The position numbers and the translations under genes were made by a program. This document shows positions 60,801-64,000 of a stretch of DNA of 64,000 nt, piece after piece. Source of the stretch: Gorsachius magnificus. Lineage: Eukaryota > Chordata > Aves > Pelecaniformes > Ardeidae. Location of the stretch: positions 52,659,586 through 52,723,585 of the forward strand of contig CM067082.1 of NCBI GenBank assembly GCA_034008185.1, read 5' to 3'. Under the pieces are notes generated by a model. The model was not told where the DNA came from. It worked only from the letters and a program-made list of their open reading frames with translations, and searched no databases. Position 1 is the stretch's first letter; each line of letters starts with the position of its first letter.

Positions 60801-61905
60801 TTCAGTCTTTGTTAGGCACTGACTCCTTAGTCTGAGCATAATTCCAAATTAGTAACACTGTTTTAATGAATAAATAGCAAAGCAATAGGTACTGAATTGT
60901 GCCCTTAATTTGGTAATGATTAGTTATAGAGTAGGATGACGGCTTAAAGGGTCATGACTAAAATGGTATGGTCTTCGATTTGTATTGTAGCTGCTATCCA
61001 GTGTCTGAAAAATAACAGGTATGAACGCTGTGCAATTTAAGATAGCATGTCAGGCATCGTAGTTAGCTGTTTCCAATTGAAAGTGAGGGCTTAAGTCCTG
61101 AGAGTATATTAAATGAGGCTTTTAATCAATGAAGAGAGGGATAAAAAAATGTAGTGCTATTTGATTGCCTTGAAATACTTGGTTTTCCTAAAAACCTAAA
61201 AGGTAGTGATCAGCTGTTGCAGATGTATTGCTGATCTTAATGATTATTTCCATAACTTTTGTTTTCCATAATATCCTTCCAAACATTCAGGAAAATTGCT
61301 CACCTTTGGCCCACCTCATAGCAACTCACAACTGAAAGATAGGCAGCAGCAGAACTGTAGGGAAAGCCGAATAGTGTGGGCCTGGATGTGGGAATTTTGT
61401 TTGTGGAAGATGATTATATTTACTGCAAATAGTGTAATGAAGGAAGAATTCTCTGTTCTTTGTATTTCATAAAATAAAAGAGAAGTCATTTGTTCAAAAC
61501 TAATGGGAGGGGAGCTAATTTTAATGTTGGGTAGAGTTTGCTCTGTGATTGATGCCTGTGCCTTTTGAGGCTGTGTGGGTTTTTGAAAGATGGAATTCTA
61601 AATTCTGTACTTGTTTTCTCCTGTTTCATTCCATTTTAGCCTCTCTGTTGAGTTCCCAGAAGATAAGTTACAAAAGGCATGTCTGATTAGATGAAACTTC
61701 TGTTGAACTGTATTTACTGTGCTTGCAACTGACAAATACCTTTTTTTTTTCCTTTTTTTCTTTTTTTTAATAGGATGCAGGACAGAAGAGATTTGGTGCT
61801 ATTTCCTGTAATATTTGTGGAATGCTTTACACTGCTTCAAATCCAGAGGATGAAACCCAACATTTGCTCTTTCATAACCAGTTCATAAGTGCTGTAAAAT
61901 ATGTG
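45651..61905 (+). CDS. ESCO1: ESCO1, cohesin (SMC3) N-acetyltransferase, 5' part; 3' exons beyond the window
   Basis: ESCO1 acetylates SMC3 to stabilise cohesin on chromatin. Coding exons here are 45651-45847, 46426-47794, 48461-48572, 49897-49960, 52087-52201 and 61774-61905, all in frame, giving 663 residues before the window ends. The N-terminal half is Lys/Ser-rich and disordered. It contains RRSQRLQQL (residues 133-141) and [20 protein letters not shown] (319-338), conserved ESCO1-specific segments linked in published work to PDS5 binding, and later CKRFFPSKK and WTKIKL (380-414). Exon 7 holds the C2H2-type zinc finger (C631, C634, H649, H653). The acetyltransferase exons (about 220 residues) are off the right edge. 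ESCO2 is ruled out by the ESCO1-type motifs and the neighbour ABHD3. The ATG at 45651 has a good context (A at -3, G at +4). Confidence 0.94.
45848..46425 (+). other. ESCO1 intron 2
   Basis: About 580 bp, AT-rich, with an A-rich tract near 46,320-46,340. No element recognised. Confidence 0.75.
46426..47794 (+). CDS. ESCO1: ESCO1 coding exon 3 (large exon, disordered region)
   Basis: A 1369-nt exon between acceptor tgaatctttcag and donor gatgag|gtaagt, open throughout. It encodes residues 66-522: [18 protein letters not shown] with ARSLRNRE, a long Lys/Ser/Glu-rich section, [31 protein letters not shown] and WTKIKL. A single very large 5' coding exon is characteristic of ESCO1. Confidence 0.96.
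47795..48460 (+). other. ESCO1 intron 3
   Basis: About 670 bp of AT-rich intron without recognisable elements. Confidence 0.75.
48461..48572 (+). CDS. ESCO1: ESCO1 coding exon 4
   Basis: Acceptor gtttatttag, donor aag|gtaact. It reads [20 protein letters not shown] and [17 protein letters not shown], aligning with the weakly conserved linker of vertebrate ESCO1 (LES...NSPV..VTA). Phase 0 in, phase 1 out. Confidence 0.9.
48573..49896 (+). other. ESCO1 intron 4
   Basis: About 1.3 kb of AT-rich DNA with G/T-rich low-complexity text around 49,309-49,350. No exon or repeat family seen. Confidence 0.7.
49897..49960 (+). CDS. ESCO1: ESCO1 coding exon 5 (64 nt)
   Basis: Acceptor tttattgtag, donor aacag|gtatag. 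It completes Asp and encodes [20 protein letters not shown]. The APKQ...LTNQTS pattern matches the orthologous linker. It leaves at phase 2, which fits the exon at 52,087 directly. Confidence 0.88.
49961..52086 (+). other. ESCO1 intron 5
   Basis: A 2.1-kb intron, AT-rich. It contains an exon-like segment at 50,564-50,633 (see findings) that does not keep the reading frame into the next exon. Confidence 0.65.
52087..52201 (+). CDS. ESCO1: ESCO1 coding exon 6
   Basis: Acceptor tttatatttcaag, donor atcata|gtaagt. After completing Arg it reads [38 protein letters not shown]. The final KQLII leads directly into the DAGQKRFG of the next exon, as in all ESCO proteins. Confidence 0.93.
52202..61773 (+). 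other. ESCO1 intron 6 (9.6 kb)
   Basis: A long AT-rich intron with poly-T and G/T-rich low-complexity tracts (54,701-54,727; 57,714-57,745; 58,700-58,735; 59,682-59,694). No interspersed repeat family is recognised. A 20-bp palindrome lies at 53,141-53,160. A well-bounded exon-like segment lies at 58,161-58,219. Confidence 0.65.
53141..53160. repeat. 9-bp perfect palindrome with 2-nt centre
   Basis: CTAGGCACT, tg, AGTGCCTAG. The arms are exact reverse complements. Confidence 0.85.
61774..61905 (+). CDS. ESCO1: ESCO1 coding exon 7 (zinc finger)
   Basis: Acceptor tttttttaatag after a long T-rich tract, donor gtg|gtaaga, phase 0 on both sides. It reads [45 protein letters not shown]631-x2-C634 and H649-x3-H653 form the C2H2-like finger found in all Eco1/ESCO acetyltransferases. 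It is the most strongly conserved exon of the gene in this window. Confidence 0.97.
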
Positions 61906-64000
61906 GTAAGAAAACGTTATCTTTTTAAAGACATAAGCATTATCTTTTATTTACTGTGTAGTAGTTACAATTCATATTGCATTAAGTCATGTTTTAAATA
62001 GATTAGTATCACAGTAGGCCATGAGTAGTCCACTTTGGGAAATCATTGTTTTTAAGAGCCATGGTAGACATGTTATATGTAAGGTATAAAAATATTTAGT
62101 AGGATAGTGGTGTTTTATTGCCATTGTATTCTTTCTGTTACAGTTCCTTAATCTTAGGGGGGTGGGGGGTAGTGATAGGAAGACAAAGGAATGTCGCTGT
62201 TCTGAAAGCGCTAAATACAGGTTTCAGTACAACTGGTATTGCAATGTTTGGCTAAACAGACAGATAAAGAGCTGATTGTACCGTTTTTGTAATTGTGAAA
62301 TCTTAGATGACTTCTAAATTACTTTTTCTTAACTGTGTGTAATTTGAAGAGAGGGTGCCTAGGAATCCAGCTGGTACAACTTCATAGTATATTGAAACTT
62401 TACTGAATTTATGTTTAATACTAAAGCTCAGATTTGAGAAATTTTGTACAATTTAAAGTATATTGTAAAATCAGCTACTTCACACTAACAGATATTACAA
62501 GACTTACAGGAAATATCTGTTCACATGTCTGAAATCCAGAATAGAATCCACAAAGTCTATTTTCTTTATCACACATGTTACCTTCAGTACTCTACACTCG
62601 AGTAGATAAGACCTCCAGGATAACTGAACTGAGGCCACCAATTCATTTCATGTAGGTACCAAATGGCTATTGGGCTACTCTTAAGTCAAGCTCAATTTTA
62701 TCCCACTGTTTACAAGTATAAAGATACATCTTCATAGCTGAAGTGTTTGAAACCATCTAGTAAATAGTTCTGGTATTTCTTCTGTTCCTGGTTAGTTTTT
62801 GCTGAATAATCCAGGCATCTTGAAAGATCTCTTCTGATACACATTAGCTACATTGTAGGGTGAGACTCGGCAGAAAGTGTGGTGGAACACAGTACGTTAT
62901 AATGGCAGCATATGATATGTTTCCCCATTTTATTCCTGGTTGTCCTTTTCCCGCCCCCCCTCTGCCCCCAAGTGCTTTCAGATCTTGAATGTTACTGGAG
63001 ATGTAGACATAATTTACAGAAGATGGTGTTAGTTGTTTTGGACAGAAGCTGGCAGATGAGTTCAGTAGTTACTTAAAGCCGCTATTTTCATGTAGGTAGG
63101 AAGCTGCACTGAATTTTGAGTATTTTGAAAGTTAAAAGAGCTGAAACTTCTCAGTTTATGTCTAAAGTAACAACATGCTTAATGTAAAAGTGAAAAAGCA
63201 GACTTCCTTAAACCCATTGTAAATAACTATGTATAAAGTTAGGTATGCTTTTAATTTGAGAAAAACTTCTGCTATTGTTTTCTCAGTTGCTAGGCAGCTT
63301 TTTAAAACTTCACACGATGTGTACTCAAGTGAATTACTTTGTATTGTTGTTCAGTGAGCAAACAATTCTCTCTCGGAAATCTTTTAAGACTCTAGTTGTG
63401 TTTTGTGAAACTGTAGATAGCTATAGAGCGATGATGTAGATTGGTTATTCTGTAACAGAAACCGTAGAGTAAGAGGTGAAGGAAGGACTCTTATGAGTCT
63501 TTAAATTCCCTTCTGATTTTTTTTGTCTCTAATAACAATTTGATTGATACTCTGTTTCTGCATGGGTAACTAACTTCTGCCATGCTAAATAGATAAGTCT
63601 TTAACACTAGTCATTTGACTCCTAGTCAGTGGTTCTTGGCTGATTGTATTGTGGTAATGTCCGTGACAGAAAGATCCTCACCTCCTCTTTGAAAATAATT
63701 TGAATTTTAGACAAGCCTTCTTGCCAGTGAATTAGTATACCAATTCTCTACTTGTTAATTCTTAGTCATCCAGAAACACCAGAAGAATGATTGTTAGTTA
63801 TCCTAGTTTTGCTAGGAGGTTTCTAGTGGGGATTGTTGGGAGGATGGCTTGGAGGTGTGATATGCTTGGTTTCTAGATATTTGTATGTAGTTACTGTGTT
63901 GAAACTATTATCTACCTACCTTTCCCTGGCAGAAGGTGTTAACTGGACAGTAGCACCATGGGATTAAAAAAAAAAATTGTACTAGAGAAGGTCTTGGTAA
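61906..64000 (+). other. ESCO1 intron 7, runs off the window
   Basis: AT-rich intron. The next expected exon (starting GWKKER in the family) was not found before position 64,000, so the acetyltransferase domain lies to the right. No repeat family is recognised. Confidence 0.7.

Overview
This is vertebrate nuclear DNA, almost certainly from a bird. The genes have short exons, long AT-rich introns and CpG-island promoters, and the interspersed repeats are nearly all CR1 LINEs, the dominant avian retrotransposon. No Alu- or L1-like element was seen. I cannot name the species. Two protein-coding genes are recognised, both on the + strand: ABHD3 (complete except for a problem at the exon 1 junction) and the 5' three quarters of ESCO1 (runs off the right edge).

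Layout. Positions 1-8130 are gene-free as far as I can see, with a CR1 reverse-transcriptase fragment at the left edge and a CR1 tail near 1.4 kb. A CpG island (about 8.13-9.26 kb) carries the first exon of ABHD3. Eight further exons lie between 10.29 and 32.87 kb, and a poly(A) signal at 33.71 kb ends the gene. Its introns hold an antisense CR1 (10.66-11.52 kb), a composite, internally inverted CR1 (18.7-21.0 kb) and a sense CR1 tail (26.27-26.52 kb). The ABHD3-ESCO1 interval (33.74-41.7 kb) holds a sense CR1 and an abutting antisense CR1 tail (35.4-36.3 kb), some unassigned sequence, a possible DNA-transposon relic (40.1-40.55 kb) and a probable solo endogenous-retrovirus LTR (41.03-41.73 kb). 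A second CpG island (about 41.72-43.35 kb) carries the ESCO1 promoter and untranslated first exon. ESCO1 coding exons follow from 45.65 to 61.91 kb, and the window ends in an intron before the acetyltransferase-domain exons.

ABHD3 is a membrane-anchored alpha/beta-hydrolase that cleaves phospholipids. ESCO1 is the acetyltransferase that modifies cohesin SMC3. They share no pathway; their adjacency is ancestral synteny (human 18q11.2 has MIB1-ABHD3-SNRPD1-ESCO1). SNRPD1, expected on the - strand between the two genes, was not found by eye, nor was the first exon of MIB1 beside the ABHD3 promoter.

The observations most worth checking are: (i) ABHD3 exon 1, which lacks the expected hydrophobic anchor and whose donor is out of phase with exon 2; (ii) two cassette-exon candidates in ESCO1 (50,564-50,633 and 58,161-58,219) that would each truncate the protein before its catalytic domain; (iii) the apparent absence of SNRPD1; (iv) the LTR abutting the ESCO1 CpG island; (v) an inverted block inside a CR1; and (vi) several perfect hairpins and G-rich tracts. 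I found no CRISPR array, operon, tRNA, rRNA or convincing novel multi-gene system. All calls come from reading the sequence and recalled knowledge of families; no search or alignment was run.
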